A stretch of DNA of 64,000 bases from Strongyloides papillosus (Eukaryota > Nematoda > Chromadorea > Rhabditida > Strongyloididae): contig SRSI01000048.1 of the NCBI GenBank assembly GCA_005656395.1, positions 496,001 through 560,000 on the forward strand, given 5' to 3'. Made by a program: the position numbers and the translations under genes. Positions 12,264 to 26,801 of this stretch are shown one piece after another. The stretch's first letter is position 1; every line of letters starts with the position of its first letter. The notes below the pieces were generated by a model. The model was given only the letters and a program-made list of their open reading frames with translations, searched no databases and was not told the origin of the DNA.

Positions 12264-15200
12264 CTTTACACTTTTTATTTTTCCTTTTATTCACACTTTT
12301 TTTTTAAATATTTTCTTATCCTTTTTTATATAACTTCTTCTCTCTTCTCCACTATTGAAAGACTCCTTTTTTTTAATGGCACACAAAAATTGTATATACA
12401 AATTATATATATAAATTTTTGTTGCCTATTTATAGGGCCTTAATAAAATAGATAGATAAAATTTTATAAATTATTTGGTGCGGTAAATGACACAAACACC
12501 AATATATTTAATGGTATGCCGTTAAGCTGAGATGGAGAATAAACTATATAAAAACACTGTGTCAAAGTGGGACAGAAGTCCCCGTTGTCGTTGTCTTTAT
12601 AACAAAAGTTTGTCGATATATGATAGTGTAGTATACAACACTCGTGTGGAGCACACTAATTTTCTAATAAAAAAATAATAAATATTTGTTGTTATGAGGC
12701 GCCACTAGTAGTGAAGGGAAACTGTTCCTAAGAAAATTTATCCCTCTACAGAATGCTCTCTTTGAATGCAGAAATAGCCTAAAAAGGATAAAATGAAAAA
12801 ATAATATATACAAGTAAAAAATAATTTTAAGAAAAAATAATATCTCGATAAAAAAAATATTTAACTCGGACTGATAAATTCCATGCCAACGAAAGAAAAA
12901 AAAATATACATCTAAATGACAATGCGAATTAAAAATTTCGATGATAAGTTAGAGAATTAAACAAAACTTTTGAATTTTCCACACAATATTCTATTGTCTT
13001 ATACCTCTCTTTTGGAAGGTCGTACTATCAATTGCCATTAAGGAGGTACCTGATATATAGAAATAATTTTTAATTGAAAGCAGTGGACATTGTACTATAA
13101 TTTTTATAGGAAAAAAAACATCATATGAATTTTATAGATAACCAATAAAAAAGTTGTATAAATAGTATATTATAAAAAATTTATATTAAAGAAAAAAAAT
13201 TAATTTTTAAATGAGCTGAAAAGGAGAAATTTTCTATCTAATTTATTTAAAGAAATAAAAAAAGTGATAAAAACAAAATTTTCCTCATTTTCTTAAAGTT
13301 GATTAGAATGAACAGTAGTATGATGATAGTTTGACGTAGTAATAAGTAATAAAATATAATTATTTTTATCAATATCAAAATACATTCATTATCGTTACAC
13401 TTCTTATACTTCACTTTAGAATGTTTTTATACACCATTTTCTTTTCAACTTTTAATATTTATATTAAAATATTTAATCATAACATTTTTATAAAAGATTC
13501 TTAATGGAATAAAGTAAAATACTGTGCTAAAAAAAATATATTTCATTTTTTAATAAATAAATAAATATTTAATGAAATTTCCGATGTAAGAATGGCTAGA
13601 AATTTAAGATGATTAATTCAAAATACATAAGCTCAAAATTAACAAAAAAAAATATAATAATATAGGGGTTAGTCTAGAATGTATTATGAAAACAAATTAA
13701 AAATAATGATGGCATAATGAGTAAATTATATGTATTTGTTAGGAATAGTTAAAGTAGAAATAGTTTTTTGGTATAATTTAATATTTCCCCCAAATTTTTG
13801 AGGTTTCAATGTCCTTCAAAAACTAGTTCATGTAAGTTTTTAATATATACTTTATTCCTTTAAATATCTCACCCTTCCTTCTTGAATGATGATTATATTA
13901 GTTGTATGAAGATAGTGAAAAATAAATGATAAATGTAGTTCCAAACTAAAAATCGTGCAGATAATATTAACAATAAAAAAAGCCATATGTATATTATTAT
14001 ATCAATTAAAGTTATTTACATAACCTTTTTTTTGTTAAGCATTTTACTCAACTAATATTTTTATTACGTTGTACCTCTTTTGTCATTTTAAATACTTTCA
14101 TGATATTTTCCCTTAAAAGCAAATAAAAAATGGAAATTATAATAAATATACATATATTAAAGAATTATCATTTATATAATTTTAATAACATATTATAAAG
14201 CCACAAAATGTTATAATAAAAGAATATTAAAAATTTTGATAAAAAAAAGTAATAAAAGAGTATTTAAATAGAACTTTGGAAAAAAGGGAAAAATAATAAA
14301 AACGAGAGATGAAGTAAAAGAGACACAATAAAGCATTATAGACAATTATACTTAAAAAGCTAAAAAAAATCTTGTATATTTCAATATAAAGTTATTATTT
14401 ATAACGAAAGCGACGCTGCTTTTGTTGTTTTGTGAAAGTTATCTTTATATATATAGTATATACACTTTAATGCCCATTTTCCAATTTATCAGAATATGAT
14501 ATATTTTTATAATATTTATGTGCATTTTTAATATGAATTTCACGAAATTTGATAGACATATTAAAACAAACATAGAAGAAAAAAATATATTAATTTAAAT
14601 GATTATTAAGGATATATATATTATGTTTTTTTTTAAAAAAAAAAGTAACTTCAATGTAAAGGTTTTGTAAAATATTATAATTATTTTGTAAAAACAAAAA
14701 ATAATACACTTTATTAATATTTAAATAACTATAATAAAAATATATAATCTTTTTAATGCCAAAATTTAGAATGGCGCGAGTGTTAGTAAGATATGCAGAT
14801 AATGAATGAACAACTAAAATATATACATATTATTCGAATGGTCTGGTTTGTCTTTTGTACAAATACAAAATTAAGTTAGAAAGTTGTAATCAGGGAACAG
14901 AAAGAGAGAAGTGTCTCACTCTAGTTGTGAACAGAAGGAAGATAATGATATGAATATGAAGAAGAGAAGTAGCAGCATCAGCAACCATTATCATAAGCAA
15001 TTTTTAAATTTATGTGTTATAGACAACATATATACTCCGTCTACATGAAAACGGCAATGCGGCATTAAAAAAAATGTATATATAATAATATCTCCATTCA
15101 GCGACATGAGACTCTAATTTTTCATCACTCTCTATAAGCCTCTCATATAACACTTTATGTATATATACTATTCCTCCGACCACAATTGCCTTCTTTTCTA

Positions 15201-18200
15201 CTTTTTAAAGTTTTAGTAGATGCGCTCTTTTCTTCTATATTGAATGATTATATATATATATTGGTAAAAATATATGTTAGAGTTTGTGGGAGTTGTAAAT
15301 ATAAAAATGAATGTATATCTCTTTCTCCTACATATATTTAATTTTTATATATGCATATTGAGAAGAAAAAAAAATATTTAAAATATTGAGGTTAGTAGTG
15401 AAGAGGAAAAAAAAAGAATTACATATATATATATGTAGATATAGAAGATATAGTTTAAAATAAATATCTAATTTTGAGAATATGGAAGATATAGACAATA
15501 TTATATGTATATAATAAATGTTGCTAGCGTGGATTGGGACAGTTGGATATAGGAATAATTATAAAAGAAAAGAACCTCTAAAGAAGATGATGTGTTGTTA
15601 GAAAAAGACAAGGCCCATTACAGAAGCTGGGGACAGATATAGGCAGTTAAAAATGGAGGGAGAATATTATTAGGAAAGTATAGTAGAGAGAGAGAAATAA
15701 ACTACAAATATTGTTGTGAGAGGGGGAAAGTTTTTGAGGATAGATTTATATTCTTTGTATGTAATATATTAATATATGTTAATGTCTACACTAGGGCGAG
15801 AGTAAGAAGCCTGCCAATAAACCATGCCTGACCTATATTTAACCTCTTCTTTATATCTACAAATAGATACTACTAACTATCATATATATTGCTGCTTTAA
15901 TGTGTGCCCTTCTGAGAAGAAGTTAAATTAAACACTTAAATCGAAGACAGATATTTAAACTGCTCATGGTGGGTCCTTGTAGTTTATGGTTAAAATAAGT
16001 AAGTAGTTCAGTCTATATGGTATTTTAATACTATATTTACTAGCTATATATAAATTTAAAAGTTGAATATAAAATAGAATAGTAGAAGAAAATGATATAT
16101 ATTTTTAAGGGACAGTATGGTTTTCATCTACATTAAGCGTAATGCCCCAACTCACTCCTGTATTTTCTTTTCTTTTTAGAATATTTATCTACATATATAT
16201 CAAAATATTCATCTATTTTCTCTTGTTTCTTTTAATATTTTGTGTGACTTTTGAAGTATCTCTTTAAAAGGAAAAATTATGTTTAATTGTAACATATAGT
16301 TAAAGAAAAAATTTTTCTACTCAAAATACATTTCAAAATAATTATATAAAAATATTTAAGAAAATCTATACAGAATAGTCATTTAAAAAGTAAAAATAAA
16401 GTATTATGCAATCAAGAAAATATACATATCTATTTATTAAATTAATACAAAAAAATATAAAAGAAAATATAGAATGAAGTATAAAAATAATGAACATTTT
16501 CTTATCTATTGAATATCTTCAAAGAAATGAGATATAAAAAAGAGTAATCAAATGACAAGTTGATTACATCATCAATATTACTATTTTTTGGTAATTTGTT
16601 ATACAATTTGTATAACATTACAAGAAAAACACCTATTAATAGAAATATATTGCACATTTATTAATTTTAAAATACTATAAATAGATTAAAAATATGATGT
16701 AAATTAAGAAAGAAAAATTAATTTATGAAAGCTAAAGTACTATTATAATAAATATAAAATATAGTTAAAGAGTATAAAAGTATGCGTATCTAGCATTTCT
16801 TAATAATATCTATTCTATTTACAAATTCTTTTTAAATAAAGTTCGGAATTAGACAAACTATCTAGAGGTAAAATTAAATTATGTTTGTAAAAAGAAAAAT
16901 CAAAAAGTTTTTATGCTTTTGAGTTAACAACTAAATATGCATCTCCATTGTCAATATCTTTTTTATTTTCTATTATTTGAAAGAGAAATGATAATAAAAA
17001 AATTTTTTTTTGTCTCTTTCAAGATTATCAAAGATTATAATATGAGATGAAGACATAATTATCTAAAGTAACATTTAAAATTAAATAAAAAAATGACAAA
17101 AATTGAAATGTACTAGTATGTATGTTAAGGAAATATGAAAATATTTTAAGTTAACAGTACGCATAAGCATCTGGGAATATAAAATTCATTTATCACCTTT
17201 TCTTTTTATTTTTTTTTAGTTTCTTGTGTTTATCAAATTTTTCTGATAAGGTGTTTAAGTATATTACAAATAAGTAATAATATCGATGTATGAAGGAAAA
17301 ATTAGAAAGAAAAATGTATGAATTGTTATTTTTACACGATGTCTACATAATATATTATATTGATAAAAAGTTTACCCTTAAGAATACATAAATATCTTTT
17401 TAAGTATAAGATATTTAAAAGATATTAAGGACATATCATCCATTTCCGGTAATTGATAAAATAGTCTTGGAAATTTGGAACCTTTTATGAGGGAGTGGGT
17501 AGATGAACATTAAAATGAAATATAAAGTTTAATGTTAAAAGCCTTTATAAATATAATGAAAATAAGGCATAATGATAATTTGTAGTGAGTATGTTATATA
17601 TACCAATTATCTTTATATGGTAGCTCTTTATTTTGAGAACATATGCCATAATTGGTAAGAGTTAGTCAACATATTATATTGAAGAGTCGAAGAAAATTAT
17701 TTGTGACGAAAAAGAAAAAGGAAGATGATGATGTTATGGTTTTGTTGTTAGATGACATATTATGGACTACTACAACAAGGAGGATGGCAGCAATTTTGAT
17801 AAGAAATAAAATTGTACAATTAGTAGATATTTACAAGAGTGGCTGTAGTTATAATTATATGCAAGTACACGAGCAAGTGAAATAAAATGATAGATGAAAA
17901 ATAAAAAAAAACCATTTTCCAAAAATAATAGCGCTTCATAAATGCTTTTTTTCGTTGTCTTTTCATAGTTATTATAAATAATGATAGACAGAACAAAACA
18001 AAAATTATAATAATAGTAATCACTTTTGTTCCATTTCTTATTATAGAAAAAAAATTATCAATTTTAGTCAATCTTTTTTTCTACTAAAAATTATATTTAA
18101 GTAGCATTTTTTATTTCAAGCCCAATTTTAAGATTTAAACTATTAGCTTTATGTATATTTTTATGCTTTTCTAAGCATGTCTTCCGAAAAAAAATATAGT

Positions 18201-21044
18201 ACGGTTTGAAAATTTTATACATAGATAGATGAATAAAAAATTATTACTAAGAAATGGAGAGAATAAAAGTCAAGAAGTATTAGTTAATTTGAGACGAAAA
18301 AATACAGGCTTAAGAATTATAAATAATAGTGACATTTCTTTACCATTAATTACATATAATTTTACTCGGCTAATATTTTAACTATACAATAATTAAATGA
18401 AAATGTTTACATAGTAGAAAGGCAAAATAAATAATTATTATTATCTTTTTGCCAAAAGTTGTGATTTGTTATGATTTTAAGAAAAGGTTATATTGTCTTA
18501 TTTAATGAAGAATAAATATGAGATGAGGAGAGAAATATATATTTATACGTATAAATATAGGTGGGCAAAATAAGATATAATATTTTTAATTAACAATTCA
18601 ACAAACCAATGAAATTGGCAATAAAATAAATGTCGTAAAAGGATGAAATATATTTAATGCAAATAATAGCTTCAATTTTAAAAAGAACTTTAGAGTTTTA
18701 GGGTTTTCTAGTATAGAGGAATAGGATAAATCATAGTTTCTTAATATCCATTAACTATTGCTATTACACATTTTAAACCAATTGCCATTTTGAATAAATG
18801 AATTTTATGAAAGGAAAAATAAGAAATATTGTTGTAAAAATTTATTTATATTCTAATAACAAAGAAATATATATATGTGCAGTGTTTGAAGGATAAAAAA
18901 TTTAACAATACGTACATAGAAGAGGGTTATAAATGATTGAAAAAGATTTATGTTTGCTTTATTATATATGGGAAAATTATATATATACATATATATATTT
19001 TTTTTTGTTAAAAATTTAGATTATCGTTAAGTGATAAAAAGTTTTTTTAAATATTCTAATAAAATAGTACATTTTATATAAAAAATAATTCTAGTATTTA
19101 TAATATCGAAAGCTTTTGTATATATTTGAAAATAAAAGAATATCGTGAAAAAATAATAAGACAAATATATGTAATCAACTTTTTACACGTCAACTGTTGT
19201 CTTCTAGCTATAGGCACACAAATAAAATAATAAATAAAACACAACTACTGACAGGAAGCTGGAAATGTGGTAAGACTTCATTAAATGACTGTCAATGGCA
19301 TAAAGCTATTTTCAGACATATACTTGTTTTTGTTGAAACGTGCAATTTTAATGTGTATGGATTTAAATATCTATATACATAAATATATGTTATATGAATT
19401 TATAAATGTACAAATTATTTGTACATAATGTCAAAGATAAATTTTTTTTTCCTTGATGGGTAATATTTTAAAGGATTTTTGTTAACATAAATCACTCTGA
19501 ATAATGTTCCTCTTTTCCTTTATTTTAAATTTCCTAAAAACTTTATAAAATGGTTATAAAAAATTTATATACATATAAATATTTCAAAGGTTAAAAATTA
19601 GATAGAATATTAAATTGTATATATAAACTTTTTGATCTTAATATAATTTAAATGATGAGAAATAAAATATAGGAAAGAAGAAAAAAAATTTATATTAAAA
19701 TCACATTTTATTTAAAAGATACTTAAGATGCTTATATATATATTTATTAAAATAAATATTTATTATAAAGTGAACTAAAATGATAGAGCAAAGATGAATT
19801 TTTAACTTTAAAGTATAATATAAATTTATTTGGAGATAAGAGAAAGAATGAAAAAAGGTATTTATAATTATTTAGAAGTCAATTGTTGTAAAATAAAAAT
19901 ATATGTTCGTATTGTAGTAGATGATTTTTGAGCGTTAAATAATTGCCTATTAATAAAAATGTTGTGACAATGTTAATTCTACAAGTAGGTGTATGAATTT
20001 GAATGATAAAAAGTTAAGAAAATTAAAACATTTGTACAAAGTGTATATTTTAGTCAGTACATTATTTATTTGAGATATCACTTTAAAACACCTCCGCTTC
20101 TAATCATCTATTATCAAAATTTAAAAATACAGAACTTTGAATTGTATATAAATATTTTATATAAAACTTCTTATTATTTTTTAGATCCAACATATAAATC
20201 ACCAATTCATATATTTTCATTATACTTAGATACAATACAAATATACAAAATTTGAAGGGATGATAAATTCACTTCAAGTTAATTCATCTCATATATGTTA
20301 ACCATACATTTATAATAATTTTGAAAAAAATTGTCGAGATTATTGTCAGTTATTTTAAAATTGACAACAATGATAGGAACAACTTTTTGGTCTACAATTT
20401 AAATACAGCCATCGAAATTTTTAAATAAATATTGATACTTCATAAATTTACAATTGGCTACCATATATATTTAATGGAGCTAATATAAATATATAAAAAT
20501 AAAAGCTTTTAAAAAATAACTGTTGATAAGTTGGTGAAACTTTTCAATATTTTCAATTTGTTTTTTATTTCTTTTTTCTATAAGAAGGAAATTAAGTTAA
20601 AGTGAAAAAAATCTAAAGTTCTATAATAATAGTGTTTTCTATTTTTTAACTGTGAGTTTTATAAAAAAAATATTTTTAGACATATAATGATACTCTAAAT
20701 TAAAAATATCACATTATTTTAGTTATAATAATAAAAATAAAAAAAAGTTTAGCTATAAGAAATAAATAGTATATAAGTAGATGGTTAAGAACATAAAAAA
20801 TGACATGAAATTTCTGAAGAAATGATATGTAATTGATTAAAAGAAAAATAATTTTAATATATGCTTTTCATAAGGAAGTGTTAAATTTAATAGTAACATT
20901 AATTTTACTACACAATTTTGTCAAATTTTATTAACAATATCAGATACGAGAAGACAAAGAAGGCAAAAAAATGTGGCAAACATAAAGTGTATGATGAAAC
21001 TAAGTAATAAGGGAACATCATTGAAATTTTATGTTTTCCATCCT
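12264..21044. other. Long region upstream of goa-1, no coding genes recognised
   Basis: About 8.8 kb. Most of it is A/T-rich, but 12480-12760 and 14760-16150 are visibly less monotonous, with runs such as gggacagaagtccccgttg and tggggacagatataggcag. These could be promoter elements, a non-coding first exon or enhancers for goa-1, which lies directly downstream on the minus strand. That is inference from position only. Open frames at 17652-17885 and 19197-19382 lack recognisable protein character. Confidence 0.45.
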
Positions 21045-21185
21045 CCTATTCCCGCGGTGAAATGCTACTACAGGTATTAAATGTACCTTTAGAGTTTGGA
21101 ATGCGGGGTCGAACCGTCGACATCTGTTTTAAAAGTGTTACATTTTGGAGGTGATCAGTAAAACAGAACATCACTTGTAAAAGAT
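21045..21185. other. GC-richer island with a tRNA T-arm-like motif
   Basis: This patch stands out from its surroundings (cccgcggtg; ggaatgcggggtcgaaccg). On the minus strand it contains GGTTCGACCCCGC, which resembles a tRNA TpsiC arm. No matching D-arm, 5' acceptor strand or clean anticodon stem could be found, so it is not called a tRNA. It may be a tRNA remnant or another structured RNA or element. Confidence 0.25.
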
Positions 21186-21388
21186 ACTTACTATTTGTCT
21201 ACATATATTTAATAATAAGTACGAAAAATAAACTAAAATAAAGTTTTTATTTTAAGTGAAACATTATAAATGAAATTTCAAAAATATGTAAATGTAAAGT
21301 TATATGTTACATATCTTATTTTTTTTATTAAAAGAGAGAATTTCAACTTCAAAATTTTTGAATCATTACTAAAAAATAATTTTCCTTT

Positions 21389-22378
21389 TTAAACTAATCC
21401 ATCTAAAGTAGCTTGAGCTACACTTTTAAAGGAACTTTTAATCATTCTAGAATTAAGTGGTTGTATTGGTCTTATAGAAATTAATTCTTTTTCAACTTCT
21501 TCTTCACTTCTAGTGCCTTTAAGTTGTCTAAATTTTTCTAGTTGTCCAGAAGATATACCAATAGTGGCACGGAAAAGTATCCACTTCATTGATCTAAATG
21601 GTGGTGTTGTTTCCGAGCCGTCGTATACCCAGAATTCTTTAGCTTTCTCAAGGCTTGGTAAAAAACCAGTGGCACGGAAATTTTGTAACGTACATTGTGT
21701 ATTACTAAAAGTAACATGCGAAATAACATTCATAAGAGGAATCAAATTAAGATTATCATCATGAGATTCATTCAAAAAAACTGCGATTCCAACAATACCA
21801 TCTGGTTGTTTAGAAGCAACTTCTAAATTTAGATATTTGATGTTCCTGTGAATAAAATGAACTTCCCCTGCATAGCCAACACCAGCGACAGTATGTTCAC
21901 TTCCATTCATAGGTTCAGTTCCCCAATGAAAATCAATTTGCTCCAAATGATATTGTTGTTCAGGGAAAAGGGATGATACAAAATCTATATTATTGTCTCT
22001 GGGTAACAAAGTGATATTGCTGCTCCAGTATTTTTAACAACTATTTGGCAAATTTCATTGTAGTTGTAACTAAAAAAAATTATAATAATTCATATTTTTA
22101 TAGTTAAAATTAATTATATGAATTAAAAATAGGACTTACGTGAATGTAGAATTTTCAAATGATGGCTCATAGACAGTAGATATTGGCAATAAATCAATAG
22201 GAGATTGTTTCGTTGAGTTTGGTACGGGTAAAAATTTACTTATTGCATCAATTTGTTGAGTACATTTGTTGATAATAGGAGCTAAATTTTGTTTAGCTTG
22301 ATTAGCTTTTTCAACAACTTGAGCAATGTTTGGTTGAAAATTTTTGAGTTGAGCTGTTAAATTATTGAGAAATGACAT
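21389..22378 (-). CDS. Alpha-carbonic-anhydrase-like protein, probably non-catalytic, with an apparent one-base frameshift
   Basis: Exon 1 is 22378-22140; the intron is GTAAGT...TTTTTTAG; exon 2 is 22069-21389. Family motifs in order: KQSPIDLLP, IDFHWG, GSEHTVAGVG, GEVHFIHRN, DGIVGIAVF, YDGSETTPP and RPIQPLNSR. Of the three zinc-binding His of active enzymes, the second (in FHWG) and third (in EVH) are present, but the first is Asp (IDFHWG against the usual HFHWG). It therefore resembles carbonic-anhydrase-related proteins without CO2 hydration activity. The first 55 residues replace the usual N-terminal segment with a helical stretch and no signal peptide. The frame changes between VVKNTGAAIS and LLPRDNN near 22010; one more T in CTTTG would restore 306 residues. 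Either a sequence error or early decay is possible. Confidence 0.75.
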
Positions 22379-25300
22379 GATTTTATTTTCTAGAAAAAAT
22401 AAAAAAATGTTATTTTACAAAATAATTATATATATGGTAAACACTAATAACATAAAAAATGGTAAACAATTTAAAAGTAAGTTATTAATATTTTATAAGT
22501 AAAAAAATATAAAAGTTAGCATAATTTATGGATCTTCAATAATTGTAATTTATAGTATAGAGTAGTGTATGCATGGTAAAAAGAGTTTTTACTAATCATT
22601 TATCTTTCTTGTAAAGCCTTATTTAACTAATTTTTCTTATTTTATCACTTCTTAGAGGAAGAATCATTTTGTAAAGAGGATGAATAGACAAAAGAAAATT
22701 TTATAGTTATTTTATATTTCCCTTTTTTCAAGAACTATTAAAGTAGTTACATATAAATTGCAAAAGTGATATTAAAAATTAATTAAAAATATAATCATAT
22801 TTTTAAATTTATAAAAGGTAAATATATGGTAGAATAACAAACTTTTACTCTCTGTATTTAAATATATTCCATCATAATAATTTTAAAATTTTTTTTTATT
22901 ATTTAGATAAATAGAAATATATATATAGAAATTTATTTAAACAATGAAATATACTTGTTTTAAAAAAAGTGATAAAAGTAAATGAAAAGACAATAGTATA
23001 ATACTTCAATTGTATACTATATTTTTAAATTTACTTGTCATCAAAACCAAAATGAAATTTCGAGTATAAAAAAAAGAAAATTTTAGCTTTCAAAGTTTCT
23101 CATCTTCACTTATTTGTAAATAGAATATATAAAGTTTATGTAGTTTAGTTAAAACATATTTATAGTCTCAAACATTTATGCAACTATGGACAATGAAAAG
23201 TGCAGCTCTAAATAAAATAGCATTAAAATATCTACCAAAATTTTTCACTAACAATACAATTTAGAATTTGCCATTTCATATATTAAAAATACAAATGAAG
23301 GAGTGTTAGAAAAACAGTAATAGCGATAGAGATGTATATATTAAAAATAATATTTATAATAAAGAAATATATGCTTGTTTTATTACCATCTTATTAAAGT
23401 TTTTAGAAAAAAATCTTTTAATGACAATATAATACGTAGATGTTGAATCTATCATATTTATTTATATCATACATTTCCATAAATTTTGGACAAAGAAAAT
23501 TTCTTTGAAATATCTTTTGACAATATACTTAAAGAAATAATATTTTTACTTATATTGGAAACTTTTCATTCATAAAAATAGGATTTGAATTACTAAATTT
23601 TATTCTTAAAAGAAAAATTTTTTAAATTACACAATAGTAACTATACTATTCCATCAATAATACTAACTAAAAAAGAAAGTTGACATGGTTGTATATAATT
23701 TTTAGGTCTAGAGTTACGTTACTGAGTTTTACTTGGATAAACTTACTTTCAGTAAAAGGTTTATATAAAAGGCATACAGTAAAAGTAAGATTTTTTATCG
23801 TTATATAAATGAATGCATGAATTCTTAGTTTTAAATATAAATAAAATAACAGGACAAGTAATTAATGATAGCTAAATAAGAATATAAAAAACCTTTTTAA
23901 AACATTTAATAAATATTCCTTTAAAATTTATTAATTATTTAAAATTTTTTTTATAAAATGTGCTTTTTATTTATCATTCTTAATTGTTTATATATCAACA
24001 TATGCAAAGATTATGATCTTAATATTTCAATTTAATCTTTTTAGAAATTTAAAGTAATATGTTTAGATTCTATTTTTGAAAAAATAATAATTAATAGTTA
24101 ATTTGTTTTTATGCTTCAACATAACATATCCCTTAATAATATCAATATTAAATATCTTGGATAAATAAAAAAATTGAATTTGTTAGAACAATTTTTTGAA
24201 ACAAATAAAGGTTATTTATATCAGAGTTATATTTATACCAACACAATCCTAAGTAACTATTTATAATAGTTTACAGTAAAATAAGTTATTAAATTAAATA
24301 AACTATTCGCTATAAAAAATTAATCTTATTAAAAAATTTTTAATTTCATCTAATGGAATATTTTCAGTATATGGCTTAATTTTAATTTTATGTATTAAAA
24401 TAAAAAAGCCAACTTTAACATGCTTATTTTAATATCTATTAACTAATTTCATGGATAAGTGGTTATTAATTAAAGCGGCGAGATAATTTTAAATATTTAT
24501 AGCTTAAATTTATTATATTATGCCGCTATTTAACTAAAAATAGAATGTTAGCATGTCTTAGGGTTATAATATTATTCCTGTATTGGTAATTACACTTCAT
24601 ATTTTACTTCTTTTTTATTTATTTCAACAAAAAACACTTCCAAAGCATTCATATTTTTATGATATAAATTTAATGGTATATATTTTATTTTTAGAATTGT
24701 AGCATAAGAATATATACAAACGATTACTGTATTATAGTGAAATTAAAATGGTTAAACTTTTTTCACTAATTTTTCTAATAAATGACTATAAAAAATCATA
24801 CTTTGATATTGAATTCTAAATATTATTCGATTATCTCTATCTATAAAAATATGTTTTTAAGAACTTCTAGTACAACATTTACATTAATGAATCTATTTAG
24901 AATTTTAAAACACGTCATTTTTATTGGCTTCTAAAAATAACATCTTCTAAAATAAAATTGAATAATGTTTTTGTTTCCTTAAAAATAGTCAACTACTAAA
25001 TTATACAATAAACTCGTTCTTAATTTTCATAGTAATTTAAAAAATAGCTCAAAAAACAGGCATAAAACGTGGAATATAAATAATAAAATTTATGATATTA
25101 ATAATTTAAAATAAAATATTCATACAAATGTAACTAAATAATTATATTAAATAATCTAATTATTTAAAGTTAATTTGTAAAATTACAAATAATTGCACAA
25201 TATACATAAAAAAAATCAAAGCTTGTAAAATACATATTAGAAATTTGTTATTAACTTGAGAAAAAACATATATGTGCCTACTATTCCTGCTTTTTTAAAC

Positions 25301-26684
25301 TAAATTGATGATTATCGAAGGAATTAGTTAAGATTTTTAATTCTTTCAAATATTACTTTAATTGACAACAACAACTTTTAAAGTTTGATATTATTTATAA
25401 TATTTACTATAAATTATTTCACACCGACATAAGATACAAAAAGATTATTTTTCTTATCTAATATTATGAAAATTGAGCTTTATATGAGAATAAAGATTTT
25501 TTTTGCAAAATATCATTTCATTACATCTATTTACCATTATATAGGATGATGCATAAAACATTTTTTTAACCTTTACGTAAATATATCAAAATTTCTAGTT
25601 GGCTTTTATTTCTTGAAATTTCATGTGCATTTTTTTGATATATCAACTCTCGAAACTATTTATTATTTTTCACGTAAATCTTATAAACACATTTACAAAA
25701 ATAAAACTTTTTTAAAACTTGCTTTTAAAATCACAAACTACTTTTAAATATGATAAAACGTATAATTTTGGCAAAAAGTTATATCCTATGACTCAAGAGC
25801 GTATTCTTCACGTTGTTTTGGCAATTATTATTTTAAACATTTTGAAATGGTAAAAAGGCTCAAATAAAATTTTTACATTTAATACTCGGTAATTATTCAT
25901 GAAAAAGTTTTGCTTTCAAAACAGAAAAAAATAATATATATTGGTTAAAGATGTAAAAAAAATTTGCGTAAATTGTAGAAATACAATATAAGGAAAAAAA
26001 TTTACAAATAAAATTATCGTAGCAACAGTATAATTTATATTTATAAAACACATAACCCAATCGACTATTACAAATTAACTTTTCGAAATATTTACAATTT
26101 CATTTTTTCCCATGTTACCAATTCTTTCAATAGTATAAAATTTGCCTCAAAAAACAGGCTTCAATTAAAAGAGTTTACCAAAAACGGAAACTATTTCTCT
26201 CAAAAGATATTTCAAAATAAGTGCCAATGAAATTTATAGAAAAATTGTCTTTAAATGGTTTCCTTTTTAATATTAATTGAATCAAAATAGCCTTCTTATG
26301 CAAATAGCTAAACCATTTTTATTATGAAAAACAAAAACTCAGATAAAGTGATATTTTGTGTTTTTTCGTTAATATAAAGACATCTTATTTAATATTACTA
26401 AAAATTTCAAATAAATATTTTTATTTTCCAATAAAGTATTATATGGGAAACTATTTACATTAAACATCACTGAAATTCAAAGTGTAGTAGTCCATAAAGT
26501 CTTCAAATTATCGAAATTATAGTCGGTTGCCTTTTGAACAATAGATTACTGATTACTATTATTCTTAAAAAGCAAGAAATTCAACTTTGTAGTAAAATTG
26601 GTTTGACTTATTACTTGCGATTTCTTTGTACTTTCTAATTACAATAAAATACGTTTGGGATTGGAAAATTAAATATCTTACAAA
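22379..26684. other. AT-rich intergenic region, nothing recognised
   Basis: About 4.3 kb of low-complexity A/T sequence between the divergently transcribed carbonic-anhydrase-like gene and CAP-D3. No open frame of note, RNA gene or clear inverted repeat was seen by eye. Confidence 0.55.
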
Positions 26685-26801
26685 ATGGTACCGATAAATC
26701 AAATTAATGTCGATGTCCCTGAATCAGTCTCAGAAGATGAAAAAAAATATCAATCTTATATAAGTGATATTCCTAACACAATTCATGATAAGAGTTGTTA
26801 A
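26685..26801 (+). pseudogene. Possible short coding remnant (38 codons)
   Basis: ATG to TAA, starting MVPINQINVDVPESVSEDEK. Its balanced, acidic composition is unlike the translation of random A/T DNA and suggests a small gene or a leftover first exon. The stop abuts the tandem repeat that follows. No homologue is recognised. Confidence 0.25.

Noticed and set aside
17652..17885. 77-codon frame with basic and acidic stretches
   Set aside because: Starts at TTG, shows no domain, and its overlapping opposite frame is equally long; no splice partners were found.
21091..21180. tRNA gene on the minus strand
   Set aside because: Only a T-arm-like motif is present; the T stem has mismatches, and acceptor, D-arm and anticodon stems do not pair.
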